Assembly: GCA_001574975.1 (NCBI GenBank)
Contig: KQ965782.1
Coordinates: forward strand, 183,978 to 247,977
Length of the DNA: 64,000 bases
Direction: 5' to 3'
From: Gonapodya prolifera JEL478
Lineage: Eukaryota > Monoblepharomycota > Monoblepharidomycetes > Monoblepharidales > Gonapodyaceae
Part shown: in pieces, positions 20,954 to 32,154 of the stretch
Position numbering within the stretch: position 1 is the stretch's first letter
How the letters are laid out: each line of letters starts with the position of its first letter
Program-made: the position numbers and the translations under genes
Notes under the pieces: model-generated
What the model was told of the DNA's origin: nothing
The model's database searches: none
What the model saw: only the letters and a program-made list of their open reading frames with translations

Positions 20954-22056
20954 GTTTGTTCACGATGTTCGCGGTGTTCGCTTTTGTCGTGAAAAGTTAA
21001 AGTTTTCTTCGGGTGAAAGAAGGGTAAGGGGCGGTCGAGGGGGAGGTTTTGAGGACCTTCAGGGAGAGCGCCACGGTGGGGGGTGGGAAAGGGGGTGGGA
21101 ATCCACGTGGCAGGTAACACACACGTCAGGACGTGTTCCCCATGAGAACGCTTCGAGTCCTTTTCATATTCAGCAGGGTTGAGGCAGCGATGCGACAAAT
21201 AAACAGCAGAGGAGTCGCCATCCAAACCCGATCAGTGTTTCCATCCAATATGAGCTCCTCGTGTCTGTAACCATAAACCACATCACGCGTCAACAGCGCG
21301 ATCCCAGAACACATTTTTCAATCGATCGCAGCGCGCTAGCACTCCCCATCGTCTTCTCCCAATCGCGTCCCCGTTGTTGCTGCACGTGTTGGAGTGTGAC
21401 ATGGAATACGGCCGCCGATACTAGCACTATACTTGCGGTGACTCCCACCAGGTGGAGTGATCTCGATGACTCCTCACGCCAGCTAAGGAAAGCCATTGCG
21501 TAACGGCTCTAGGGAGTCACCAAACACGCCGTTGCGAGTCATTCCGTGTCACACTCCACCTTCTGCCTTCCACTGTCCCCCGCCGTCTCCAAGTCTCTGA
21601 CTTTTGCCTTCTGTACCCACCCTCTTCAATGTGGTGAGCGGTGTTTGTGTCCATGACGACCGAAGCAACACCAATTGATATCGTCGCCAGTCGATGCACA
21701 GATGTCTGAACGATGAGCGAGTAGAAGGGTGAATGAATTAGAGTACAGATTTATCTTATGTTGCGAGCTAATATATCTTCTACGCAGAACAGCGGTGTCG
21801 GCGAAATGTGCCAACAAACGCAACTCGACCTTGCGAGTCGCTCCGAGCCACGCTCATCACATTCCGTCTTTCGTTGTCCCCCGCCGTCGCGAATTCTCAA
21901 ACTTTTGCCTTCTGGTGCCCTTGCTCCAATGTTATTGTGAGCCATATCTGGAACCACTATCATATGACCAAAGCAGCACGGTGCCTTTCCAAACCTCCAT
22001 CGCTCCCGCACCTCGATCGCTCCCTCCCGGGCACGCTTTCTCTCATCCCCACGTCA
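20954..22056. other. Intergenic between GH3 and PP2C
   Basis: About 1.1 kb holding the promoters of the divergent GH3 paralog 2 (-) and PP2C (+). No gene is recognised. It contains a diverged direct duplication (see 21530-21980). Short frames on both strands lack motifs. Confidence 0.5.
21530..21980 (+). repeat. Diverged direct repeat, two copies
   Basis: About 21530-21680 and 21830-21980 align as direct copies roughly 300 bases apart. Both contain GCGAGTC, then TGTCCCCCGCCGTC, then CTTTTGCCTTCTG, then a CAATGT segment, and end near an ATGACCxAAGCA sequence. Identity is moderate, so this is an old duplication in the promoter region of the PP2C gene. Confidence 0.6.
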
Positions 22057-23276
22057 ATGACCGCGCCCGTCGACCTCCAAGTATTCACCCACTCCGCGCA
22101 GGGATCGCGTGACCACCAGGAAGACCGCCTCTGTATCGTCAACGACCGGTGGCGGGACAGGAAGGAGGCGCTGTTCATGGTGAGCGGACCTTTTGCGCTC
22201 TGCGTAAGCGAGCGGTTTGGAGGTAAATGTGGGATTTCGGGCCTAGGTTTTTGACGGTGAGGAACACGTCACCTCTTGAATTGCTCCACCACAACCCAAA
22301 CCCGACGGAGCCTCCTGGAATAGGTCACGGAACGTCCGACTACGCTGTGCACGCGTGCAAAGTCCTTCCAGGGTTGATCCTCGACAGCGATGCGTTCAGG
22401 TCGGGCCGGTATTCGGACGCGCTCGCCGACGCGTTTTTGAACGAGGATAAGCTGTTGAAGACGGATGTGGCTGAGGCGGGGACGAGCACGAGCATGGGCA
22501 TGGGCATGGCCGGGATGACGGCGACGAAGACGGGAGGGACGACGGCGACGGTGGGACTTGTGGTGGGGTCGAGGCTGTGTGGGTGCTCATATTTTTGGTG
22601 TCGTCTCTCTTATCTTGAGGAGAGTGTGTTGCTAATGCTCATGTCGTGCTCTATGACGCGTCGCGACAGACCTCGCCAACGTGGGCGACTCCCGCGCCAT
22701 CATCTCCAAGTCGGGCCCGTCGGGAACACGGGCCATTCGAATATCCACCGACCACAAACCGTCTCACACGGGCGAGCACACAAGGCTGGACGCATCATCG
22801 CCGCCAGCCCCCGTCATAGGCGACCGGATCCACGTGCACGGGCACTCGCTCAACATGTCGCGCGCGCTGGGAGACTTTGATTACAAACAGCCTGCAAACG
22901 ACGCGAGCGCGGATTGGGTGACCCCCGCCCCGCACATTTCGGTGGTGGAAATGACGAACGGGAATGAGTTTTTGGTGTTGGCGTCGGATGGGTTGTGGGA
23001 TTGTTTTGATGATGGACAGGTTATGGATATTGTAAGTCTCCGCGGTCCGTTTTCGTTTCCGCGTCCTTCTTCATTAAATGTTACCACTCCACTCCTCACA
23101 CTCAGATCACAACGAACAAAACGCGCGGATCCCACATCCAGGACATTGTGAAAGTCCTCGTCGAAAAGATCGCCGGGTCGCCCGGGTCGGACAACGTGAC
23201 CATCCTGCTCGTGCACTTCAAGTGGGGAGAGGCCGAGGCGGAGGGGGAGGCAAAGAACCAAGGTGTCGCTGCATAG
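22057..23276 (+). CDS. PP2C-family protein phosphatase
   Basis: A metal-dependent serine/threonine phosphatase of the PPM/PP2C family, which dephosphorylates signalling proteins. Five exons join in frame (22057-22179, 22247-22256, 22324-22578, 22670-23031, 23106-23276), giving 306 residues. Motifs in order are SAQGSRDHQED, VFDGHGTSDYA (metal-binding), RLYLANVGDSRAIISKSG, STDHKPS, LNMSRALGDFDYK, FLVLASDGLWDCFDDGQVMD and GSDNVTILLVHF. The aspartates expected to hold the metal ions (in RDHQED, VFDGHG, SDGLWD and SDNVT) are all present. Exon 2 is only ten bases and encodes VFD plus the first base of glycine. The protein is short and close to the bare catalytic domain. Start 22057 was chosen because upstream in-frame residues look non-coding. 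Confidence 0.93.
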
Positions 23277-24537
23277 CACTAGAGAGGGCAACCAGCGACT
23301 CGAAGAGAGAGCACGTAATCGGCACATTGTTATAGTCATGCAACTCTGTTCAATTTCATAGCATTTGCATCTTCATCTGTCTCGTCAAATCTTTTGCGGA
23401 AAACGGCGACTAATAGTAACCGTCCGATGGTGCACTTCCTGAAACAGTGGGGGGGGGGGGGGGGGACGATGGGAAGACCACATAAGCGGGACATTGGAAT
23501 AGCCATGAAACTCTTTCGATCTCGTTGCACCGTCTGGCGGGGGTTCAGCTCAGGGCAAATCGTCTACCAAAATTCATCACGCGTTCACTCGCCAGAATAA
23601 GCGGCACTTCTCCAACCAATCCTTCATGTCGCAAATTCGCAAATTCCTCTTGATCCAATGGTCTGTTGCCCTGCGTTCGTTAACCTTCAATCAAGTCCTG
23701 CGATTTGCGCCCCCTTGGGGTCCCACATTCTGAGCGCGTATGGAGCTGAAGACGAGATCAATGAAGCGAATCGTGCTCGATGAATCTCGGAATGTGCGTT
23801 CGGATTGGGTCCAACGAGGATCGGAGGAATGGTACATATGTAATCGACCCAACGGATGTGAGTCTCATTCTGCGCGACGACCCGTCAGCGAGATATTCTA
23901 ACATCGATTGACTCTAAGCCTGAGAGTAACACAGATTGCGATTCACCTCGAGAAGCAACTTTGCATTAAGTACAACAAACTACATGTAGCTCCGAAGCTC
24001 TTCGGGTAAGAGATTGTTGACATCTTGGCAGCGCCACAGTACGTTCGAGATGAGTTGCTAATCCCGTCACTGCAGCCCTGCACAAGCTTTCGACGCTTCG
24101 CTTTGTTTGTACTCTTTAATGCTATCTGGAGCATCGCAACTCTTTTGATTACGTGACGGGCTGACGGCGAACATGTGTCCAATGCAACGTTGCCTTTGAT
24201 GCAAAATGAGCTCCCAGTCCCCCACTGCAACTCGACGTTGGTTTTGATGCCTTGTTATAAATTTCTTGTACTATAAAAGGTATCAGGAGCACCGAAACTC
24301 TTTAATGAACCAAATTTATTCCAGTATTGCGTGTCGTGGTTTGATGGTGCAGTCGGCACCCACAACTTTAAGCTATATATGAGCAAAGAGCGTTTATTGC
24401 GAGCCCGTAGTGACACACGAGCGAAGCGAGGGTCGAACGTAGGTGCGAAGCTTTTAGGTTGTGGGTGCGAGGGAAAGCGGTCTCGGGGGTCGGCCACGCC
24501 CATCTGAAACGCTGCCATAATATTTTGTGCTTCCCTT
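23277..24537. other. Intergenic with duplicated PP2C 3' flank
   Basis: No gene is recognised. The PP2C downstream sequence (about 23296-23410) is partly repeated at about 23475-23530 (ACATTGGAATAGCCATGAAACT against ACATTGTTATAGTCATGCAACT), and again at 26098-26225. A 16-base G run lies near 23448-23463. The remainder has only short frames. Confidence 0.5.
23296..23545 (+). repeat. Repeat shared with 26095-26225
   Basis: The run GAAGAGAGAGCACGT, then GCACAT, ATAG, CATGC, TTTCAATT and a CATTTTCATCTT-like segment near 23296-23390 recurs at 26098-26210. A shorter diverged copy sits at about 23475-23530. The copies bracket the degenerate region 24.5-25.9 kb. Confidence 0.6.
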
Positions 24538-25830
24538 TTGATGACCTTTTCCGCCCCTGCCGACGCTCCCTCGCCCGCCAGTCAACCATCGGACGATCTA
24601 CGGAGATCCAGGGATCGCTTCCTAGGGCTGGTGCTCGTGTCCCTCGCGCGAAGACTGCCCGCCAAGGGTAACCCACCATCACCCGTCCTTCTCCTTCCCA
24701 ACGGGCCCCAGGACCGGAGATTACACGTAAGCCACTCGAATTCATCCTGGGGTCCCGTTTCCGCCGTCCCCGGGTCGGATTCGCAGCTTTGGAGTGACCA
24801 GGATCTCCTCCGCTTAGCACAGGCCAAGGCGGCCAGGTTCTCGGCCGCGAAGGAGCTCGTGCGACTCCAAAAGATTCCTTCCTGGAACTAGAAAGCGGAA
24901 AGAGGGGGAGCCCCTTACCAGGAGCCAGCTCAGGGATGGCGAACCTGGAACAGCGGGTCGCAGCGAGCCCGCACCGCGCTCGAAGCGATCCAGGACGGCC
25001 TTTATATCGTCCATTGATAGAATAAGGTCGCCTGCCGTGACCTCCCGCTCAGGCGCGCGTCCAGACGGCGACATAGAGGGCAGTGACTCTGGGAATGGCC
25101 GACACAATTTCCCCCCCGTCCCCTCCCTGGGCGACATGCAGCCGCGAGAGAGAGCAAGACTCATTCCGCACGCAGACAGTCCACCAACCGCGACGGGCGG
25201 CGCTGACGCCAACATGGGGAGCAGTTGCGGCACTTTGAGTGGGAGGTCTACGACACGGCTTTTGACGAACTTCAGAGCGGACCTTTCCATGAACAGCCCT
25301 TTTCCGTCAAGCAAACGGTCGCATTCTACAAGGCGGTCTCAAGGATTGAACTGCTTCAGTCCTTGGTGTGTAAAAGAAGCATGGCCTACCGATAAACACA
25401 AGTAAGGCCGGCAATGTGGACGTCCGTCAGAATTGTATGCGAGATGAGCTCCCAATCACCGGGGCTGGAGGACCAGAACACCCACAGAGAGGGTGAGGTG
25501 GCTGCTGGTCCGACCCTTTCACGGGACGGACGACGCCGACAGGAGCCTCTGGCGGGCGGCAGTAGATACGCCTCGTGTACATCCTTACGTGCCAAAGCCG
25601 TAAGGACCTCGGGGACAAAGAGCTTTGCGTGGGGCTACTCTTCGTCCCCCTGTCTCGCCCCTGCAAGCACATCTCAGACCTTGCCATTCCCCATCACCCA
25701 TCATGACCTTGCACCCTCAAGTGAGTCTCGGGGCTGGGAAAGCGCGACACCTTCAAGGTCCTCCTCGCGGAGGAGCACATGCTGGCTGGATTGGCCATCA
25801 CGGAGGCGCCTGAGCCGTAGAATTTAGATC
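24538..25830 (+). pseudogene. Degenerate, possibly retroelement-derived region
   Basis: No intact gene is found, but protein-like pieces appear in shifting frames. One frame gives MTFSAPADAPSPASQPSDD and ends KIPSWN at 24891. A second runs through RPDGDIEGSDSGNGRHNFPP to ATGGADANM. One base out of frame from about 25219 comes EQLRHFEWEVYDTAFDELQS, then PFSVKQTVAFYKAVSRIELL and a stop near 25396. Later pieces include GDKELCVGLLFVPLS and RDTFKVLLAEEHMLAGLAIT, with stops between. The pattern suggests a decayed gag-like or other transposon protein. No reverse transcriptase, integrase or LTR is recognised, so the origin is inference only. Confidence 0.35.
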
Positions 25831-27169
25831 TTGACGGTAGTCTCAGGTCAGGTCTATTGTCAAGTGTAAGATACAGGTACATAATCAAATCCCTTCAACA
25901 AATTCTAATTCAAGCCCTTGACAGGGAGGCGCAAATTACACGCTCGCTACGGGCGAGCTCAAGGCAAAGCCTTAACTATGTTTTTAAGTGCCTCTTCAAC
26001 TCTACAGAGTCGCTTCTCAAGTACTTCCGTCACTCCCATCTGAAAAGGCTGGGGATCAATGCATCTATTGACAGGTGCTGCATAGTGGTGTGTGACCGGA
26101 GAAGTGAAGAGAGAGCACGTGGTTTGCACATGTAATAGCGAGCCATGCGACCTTTTTCAATTCCATTGCATTTTCATCTTGGTCTTCATGTCTTGTCAAT
26201 CACAAGCGAAAAATTTGCCGTCCCAAAATTCACAGCACGGAACAGTATCGAGGATCGTATGCCCTCTTTGCGGGTTTAACCTTTCCTTACGCTCAAGAAG
26301 CACACGGGAAAACAGACGGATGGAAATCGACAGAGGAGGAGGAAGAGAGGCGCGTCGGGTAAACTTCTTTGCTTTGCCAGGTATTTTTTGCCGGTGCACG
26401 TATCGTTGTCACGCTCCTTCCACACGGGCGCCGCTCACACACTAAACGGGTCACCGCCGTTTCTCCCATTTTTTTTCCACCGCGCTGCTGTCCGCCATTC
26501 CCGACGCCACACTGCGCGCGGAAGACTCCGGCGCACGGCCTGTCATGCTGGACGCGGGACTCGCAGCGGACGCCATCGACCAAACAGGCTCACGCGCGGT
26601 GCAGAAAGATGGACAAAAGGTGCGTGAGCGCCGGGCAAGCGGGAAGAAACGCGGTGTGGAAGGCCCAGGAGGCCGGATAGGGACGATCGAGAGGGGGAGA
26701 GGGTACGGGCAGAAGGGCGACAGCGTCAGGGCGGGCGGGGAACACAGGGTGTTTTTGACGATAGGGAGCACGTGGAAACGGACGGAGGGCGCGTAGGCGC
26801 GTGGAACGTGGTTTTGCAGAGGGGTGACAGCTGACCCACAAGGGCGTTGGAGACAGGGCGCCGGGCCGAGGACGGCGCGGACCGACTGTCCGACGCACGC
26901 TGAAGGCTGCAGCGTGGAAAAAATCGTGAGGACCCGTGGATGAGCCCAAGCATCGCAGTGGGGATGGGGTCGTGGTGCCATGTGACATGTCACGCGTTGT
27001 CGAATAGTTGTCTCCACCGTAAAACGCGCGGTGTGAGATAGTGTAAAACGTGCTCTGCGGGAAGAACGAACTCTGAGCTGGTGGTGTGTCTTGCGTATGC
27101 AGCTATATTGTTGCTAAATCCTCCCCTCGCCCACAGGGCGTCAACCAGCAACACGACGAGAGTCCCCTC
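25831..27169. other. Intergenic upstream of CCCH gene
   Basis: This includes the repeat copy at 26095-26225 and short motif-free frames (for example 25857-26135). From 26280 on the GC-rich sequence probably contains the promoter and possibly a non-coding or very short first exon of the CCCH gene. An acceptor-like CCACAG lies just before 27137. Confidence 0.4.
26095..26225 (+). repeat. Second copy of PP2C 3'-flank repeat
   Basis: This matches about 23296-23410: GAAGAGAGAGCACGT, GCACATGTAATAGCGAGCCATGC, TTTCAATTCCATTGCATTTTC and CTTCATGTCTTGTCAA. Together with the first copy it flanks about 2.7 kb of degenerate sequence. Confidence 0.6.
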
Positions 27170-29117
27170 ATGCTCTCACTTCTTGCCTCCTTCAACCCGC
27201 TGGACCTGGACCCAGCCAACACCCTTCCATCCCCTCCTCCTCCTGCAAGTGCAAATCTCGTAAACTCTCCCATTTCCATTTCATCGCTCCCATCTCCAAT
27301 CACACCCGCCAACATCTCCTCACCCACCGGTCCATTCCACTCATCACTACTCCTTGCGCCAAACCACCTCACTCGCGCCCCTACGCTTCCCGCAACACCG
27401 CCACCATCCTTGATCTCGTCTTCCACACCCTCGGCCCCCCCATCCGCGACATCGTCCCAGCACCACAGTTCGGACACACTCTCTCCACACATGAACATGC
27501 TCCGCCCCATGGTGCAGCGAAGGTCGCTCCCAACTTACCCACACGCGCCTCTATCGAACAGCGGGTCGCAGTCACCCACACTTCCACACTCCCTCCCCGC
27601 ACGGTTCTCCTTTGGTCCACGAAGTACCGCGCCGTGGAACGCGATGGAGGACGCAAGGTACAGCCCGAGCTTCTCCTCCGTGCACGACGAGTCCTCCATG
27701 GCCATCCCCATGCGTCCACCGGGCACCGGTACCGGCACCTTCCATCACCCGTCGGCGAACCCGAACCCGACCTCCTGGCCATCCACGCCTACCCCACCGT
27801 CATCCGAGCCCGGTCACGACCCTCCTCCCGATCTCGATCTCGCTCCGGACCCGTCCGCACCCCCGCTTGACGGCATGGACCGATCCATGGACATGAGTGA
27901 CCCACTCTGGCCCGACTTTGTTCCCGCTCGAGAGCGCGTCGGAAGCATGGACAGGGACAGGGCGACGCCGTACCGCGCCGCCGCCGCCTACAACCCCACG
28001 AGCTACCCTCCCGCGAATCTCGGCGTGGGCGGAGGTGGAGGTGGCGCGCTGTGCAAGTTTTTCGCGCAGGGAACGTGCCGATTCGGCGCTGAGTGCCGCT
28101 TCTCCCACACGCTGCCAATGACCATGGGGGCTCCCGGCGGTTTTGGAAGCACGGACAGGGAGAGGGAGAGGTCAGGAAGACCGCGCGGGTTCAACGACCC
28201 CAGAGGTTCACAAATACCGGGCAGGGACTATGTCGTTGGTGGGCTCGTGGACACGTACGGGGTGTTTTCGGGACTGAGTGCAAGTGGGCGTGCAGGGGGT
28301 GCAAGCGGAGGACTCGCGTCCATGTCAGGTTTTCCTTCCTATGGCATGGCTGGTCAACCGAGCATCAATGGTCCCTCACCCCGGAAAATGCTCAAGACCT
28401 GTCGCTTTTGGATGCGTGGAACTTGCCGGTAAGGACTACACCTGCGCGTCTTGCCGCTCGTGGAATCATCTCACAGTCTGTTTGCTTGACTGTGCCAGCT
28501 TCGGGGACACGTGTCGCTACCTCCACGACTTTTATCCCGCCCAGGCGGGCTCCTCGGGCCGCGCATTCGCCAGCTTCCAAGCATCGGCACCGTCCTACGT
28601 TGCTCACTCGGTGCCCCTTCCGCGCAGACCTGCAACTGCTCCCTTGACCTACCCGAATCGTGGAGGAGGTGGATATTCAGGCGCCTATGGTGGCTACCCT
28701 CTTGCGGATCTCGCCGAGCGGATGGATGGGATGAGCATGGCTGACGGGGTGGGTCCGCTGAGGGAAAGGGGTCGAGAGCAGAGAGACCAGGAGCCGTTCT
28801 ACTTTGCGGACATGCCGCCCACACCACCTACCTATGAGCCCGGAGGTTACCCAAACGGGGCTCCGCGAGGGTTCAGTGGAGACCCACGCGCCAACCGGGA
28901 GTGGGAACCGGAGTGGTCAGGCGGGAGAGAAAGAGAGACTTACGGTCTCACCAAGGAAGAAGTTGAAGAGCTCCTAACCGTGCCTGGACAGGAGGGTCAG
29001 GGAGACGACTCGTCGATTCGTGGTCTCGACGGCGCTACCTTTGGGTATCGTCGTGGAGTGTGGGAAGGTGGAGGTGTTGGTGGGATGGGTGGAATGGGTG
29101 GGGGATCCGGGTGGTGA
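27170..29117 (+). CDS. CCCH-type zinc-finger protein
   Basis: A predicted RNA-binding protein with two CCCH fingers in a long, disordered, proline/serine/glycine-rich chain. The ATG at 27170 reads MLSLLASFNPLDLDPANT. An upstream exon is possible because a CACAG acceptor lies at about 27136. Finger 1, CKFFAQGTCRFGAECRFSH, near 28050, has spacing C-x7-C-x5-C-x3-H. Finger 2, CRFWMRGTCRFGDTCRYLH, has the same spacing and is split by an intron after GTC(R), with donor GTAAGG near 28431 and acceptor just before 28499. The second exon ends with acidic and glycine-rich segments (LTKEEVEELLTVPGQEGQGD, GGVGGMGGMGGGSGW) and stops at 29117. The two paired fingers with conserved RFG resemble mRNA-processing or decay CCCH proteins. 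No specific ortholog is claimed. Confidence 0.85.
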
Positions 29118-30032
29118 GTTCCGGGCGAAACACGCAGGAGCTAAAATGATAATAATGGTGATGCTGAATCCTATTGGTTGCAGGGAGGTCCTCGATATGC
29201 TCCGAAACGGATACTAAGGCCCCGCTGCTCCCGGTCATCATCCATCACACTTCCTGGGCTCTTTCTCGTACACTTGTCCACACAAGTACCCCTTCCAGTT
29301 ATTTCTTCCTGGTCATGCACCTCTCTAATTTTGACTCGACTTCTGGACTCTCGCATTCATTTCTCGCCCTCTGGTCCTGTTGCCGGACACAGCTGTATCC
29401 CTCTGAACGCACCTAACGTGGCCCCTTTCTTTTATCCTGCTTTGGATGAGAATTGAAAGCTGTTTGTTTTGGACGTTTTGGGTTCCTGGGCGTGGACAGG
29501 CGAAGTGGTCATCATCCAGTTTACAATCCCCCTCTTTCCGACTTGGACACGCAGTTTCGGTCTCAGTGCTGTTTTTTTCAACCACATCACCACATTTCAG
29601 TGCAGCGTTTTCCCCTCCCTTTTTTTTTGATGGGTTTTGAGGTTTCAGATCAACTAATGGTGCTGCATTTGCGGGAACTTTTTGCTTTTCTTCTCATCAA
29701 TAAGGGCGATGTATCACAAAAGTGTATTCGATTGCTTGCGAAAGATGTAAAATTGTCATGGAATATGTGAAAGTTGAGAAGCCACTCCACCGCTTTATCA
29801 ATTGAACTTGGGTGACAGCCTTGTTACCAACCGCTGCCCAACCTCTCGGTGCGTCGAGCCGAGACAAAACTGTCTGCACCACGCACGTCAAAGTCAAGTC
29901 CCATTCTGGTTGCCGTTCATTCGCTCCCTCGCGATCGGGATTGTTTTTCTGCCTGAGGCTCGCGTGATGGTTTCACTCACTGTGGTTCGGGGTGAGCACA
30001 ATGTGATAATTGCGATCGATGGATACACCAGG
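29118..30032. other. Intergenic, no recognised gene
   Basis: T-rich and mixed sequence between the CCCH gene and the membrane-glycoprotein gene on the same strand. Short frames on both strands lack motifs and plausible splice chains. It likely holds the CCCH 3' region and the promoter of the next gene. Confidence 0.5.
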
Positions 30033-31233
30033 ATGACCGTTGTGATGTGTGCAGGTCTGATTGGGATGCTGGTGCTCCAGCTTGCTGTGAATACTGCATT
30101 TGGAAGTAAGTGAACTTTGTCTTCTGCGAGAGGAAGAGAGCCATTTTGTACAATCTGCATCATTACTTGATCATATCTCCTGACTCCTGTGCACCATCTC
30201 CATCTCCGGCGCGCATGGTCTTCATCCCAAAGTTCCATCCGGCCACCGACTGGAACGTCGGCATCCGTGCACGAACGACACCACATGCGGAACGGCAAAC
30301 ACCGCACTGCATGAAGTTGAGCGGTTTTGTGGACAGAGCGGAGTCTGCCACGTCCTTTGCGCGGAAGGGTGCGTTCACGATTGCCGAAAATCCGTTTCAT
30401 TCTCTGTTCACTATTCGGTTGCCAACTAAAATGAAGGTTCTGGGAGTGCTACTACAACTTTTGCTCCAACATGTGGGTATTCTGGAAATAGGTCCCCGAG
30501 GAAGGGTCGTCGACCTGACTCTCCACACTTCCACAGCACCTGTAGTGCAGCGACACCCCTTTCCGGACAGGGCCCTCTTTATGGTGCTGACGGACAAGTT
30601 TTGGCGTCGTCAACTGTTGCCGGTATGTTAGCACACTCCATCACTGATATGTGCACTGGGTCACATTATCTTGCTCTGTACAGCGAGAGCCACGTCGTCA
30701 TCAACCACGACAGCGTCCGTCGCGGGGCCTTCTTCCGCTACTAGTACGCTACCACCGACGTCGACGGGTAAGACGATGTTTCGCTTTTACTTGCAGTAGT
30801 GAGATCGGCACCTACAACCAATTCGCAGTCGCTGCTCCCACTGTGGTACCGTCGGTGATCATCCCCGCTTCAGGGGCGTCGTCTGCGGGCCAATCAGCCG
30901 CCAACGGACAGCTGTTGGCGACAAGAACAGGAGCCGGAGGTGAGCCTTGTACCCGTTTTCATAAGGTTCTGCAAATGAAAAGCGCCATGTCTAACGGCTT
31001 TTCATCATCTGTCTGTCACCAGGATTGTCTGCTGGCGCGTAAGTACACCGCGCATTTCCCGCGTTATGCATCATGGTCCCATTGATTGTTATGCCCTATT
31101 TTTTTTCAGCATTGGTGCCATCGGGCTTGTAGTAGCTGCCGTCATAATTGGCATTGTCGGCGGCGTGGCATATTTCAACCGGAAGAAGTCGGGACGAGTG
31201 AACAGGATCGAGAGGCCGCAGGCGGGGCGATAA
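30033..31233 (+). CDS. Cys-rich, Ser/Thr-rich single-pass membrane protein
   Basis: I do not recognise the family. The start at 30033 gives a signal-peptide-like MTVVMCAGLIGMLVLQLAVN. After an intron (donor at 30106) a cysteine-rich exon reads CTNDTTCGTANTALHEVERF, CGQSGVCHVLCAEGCVHDC. A later exon has TTTFAPTCGYSGNRSP and continues to LASSTVA. It joins a serine/threonine-rich stalk (ATSSSTTTASVAGPSSATST). A glycine/alanine-rich stretch (GASSAGQSAANGQLL), a 16-base microexon near 31023-31038 and a final exon with IGLVVAAVIIGIVGGVAYF then a basic tail (NRKKSGRVNRIERPQAGR) complete it. The layout fits a type I cell-surface glycoprotein, perhaps a wall sensor. The junctions near 30390-30440 and 30765-30860 do not resolve cleanly, so an undetected exon or frame damage is possible. 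Confidence 0.55.
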
Positions 31234-32154
31234 GAATGTGGTTCAGGAGTGGAGTCCCGTTTTGTGATTACTTATTCAGTCTCGCCTTTTATTCTTGACA
31301 TTACATAATAACACTATTTGTGGAAGGCGAAGCGGTGGCAGAGAGAAGCTCATTGGTCACTCGTCAATGTGAATCTCACCACCTCCCTGGACTGCGCAAT
31401 GACCACGCTGATGTAAAACGCAACGCAACCGGCTCAGACAGCACATCCAGCTTTTGTCTCCGGATAGGGTTCAGGGCAAACATGAGTCAAAGATGGGGAC
31501 ATGGCAGAGTGCCGAGCCGAGGGACGAGTCGAACGCTTAGTTACCACTGGACACAGTGAAGTGAAAGAAATGTCGTATATACAGCCACACGTCACTTAAA
31601 AAGTCTTTCTACCAAGGTTTTCTAAACGTCCGTCATGAATCCGAACAAGCAACATTCCTCCACACCGAAACTCTCAAACGCTGAAAATACATCGCTACGT
31701 GCGTCCTGTACCTCCGCGAGCGGGAACTGGCGTGGTGATAAAATCACAAGTCGGAAGTCCACAACGTGAACGTCTGCTTCCTGGTAGATCTCCCGATAAA
31801 AGAAAGAAAAAAAAAGCCCATCCGATATTATAGCTCTAGTGGATTTTGCGAAACTGTGTTGCTCTTTGGCATGAGTCCGTAGCACGCTCCTGATCCAGCG
31901 TCACCCAAAAGGTCGGTTTCCCAAAAACGCATCACATGAACACTGCTACCAGTGCAGATCGGGCACATCCCACACCCTGACTTGACATCGCACTTGCGTC
32001 CTATCAGAATCAAAGGGGGAGGTGTCCGAGAATTGGTGGTCACCGCACTGGAGTTGATCGACAGCGAAACATTGAGACGATTGGGAACCGTCCATTCCAA
32101 ATGTCCGAATTCACATTTGCTGCTCGGAGACTCAAACCGGCTGTTATTGATGGT
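31234..32154. other. Intergenic, convergent 3' ends, weak ORF
   Basis: This lies between the ends of the membrane protein (+) and the bZIP gene (-). On the minus strand two overlapping short frames (about 32100-31830 and 31885-31622) contain CGMCPICTGSSVHVM and FREIYQEADVHVVDF-like text. I found no start, domain or clean splice linking them. Part may be bZIP 3' UTR. Confidence 0.35.
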
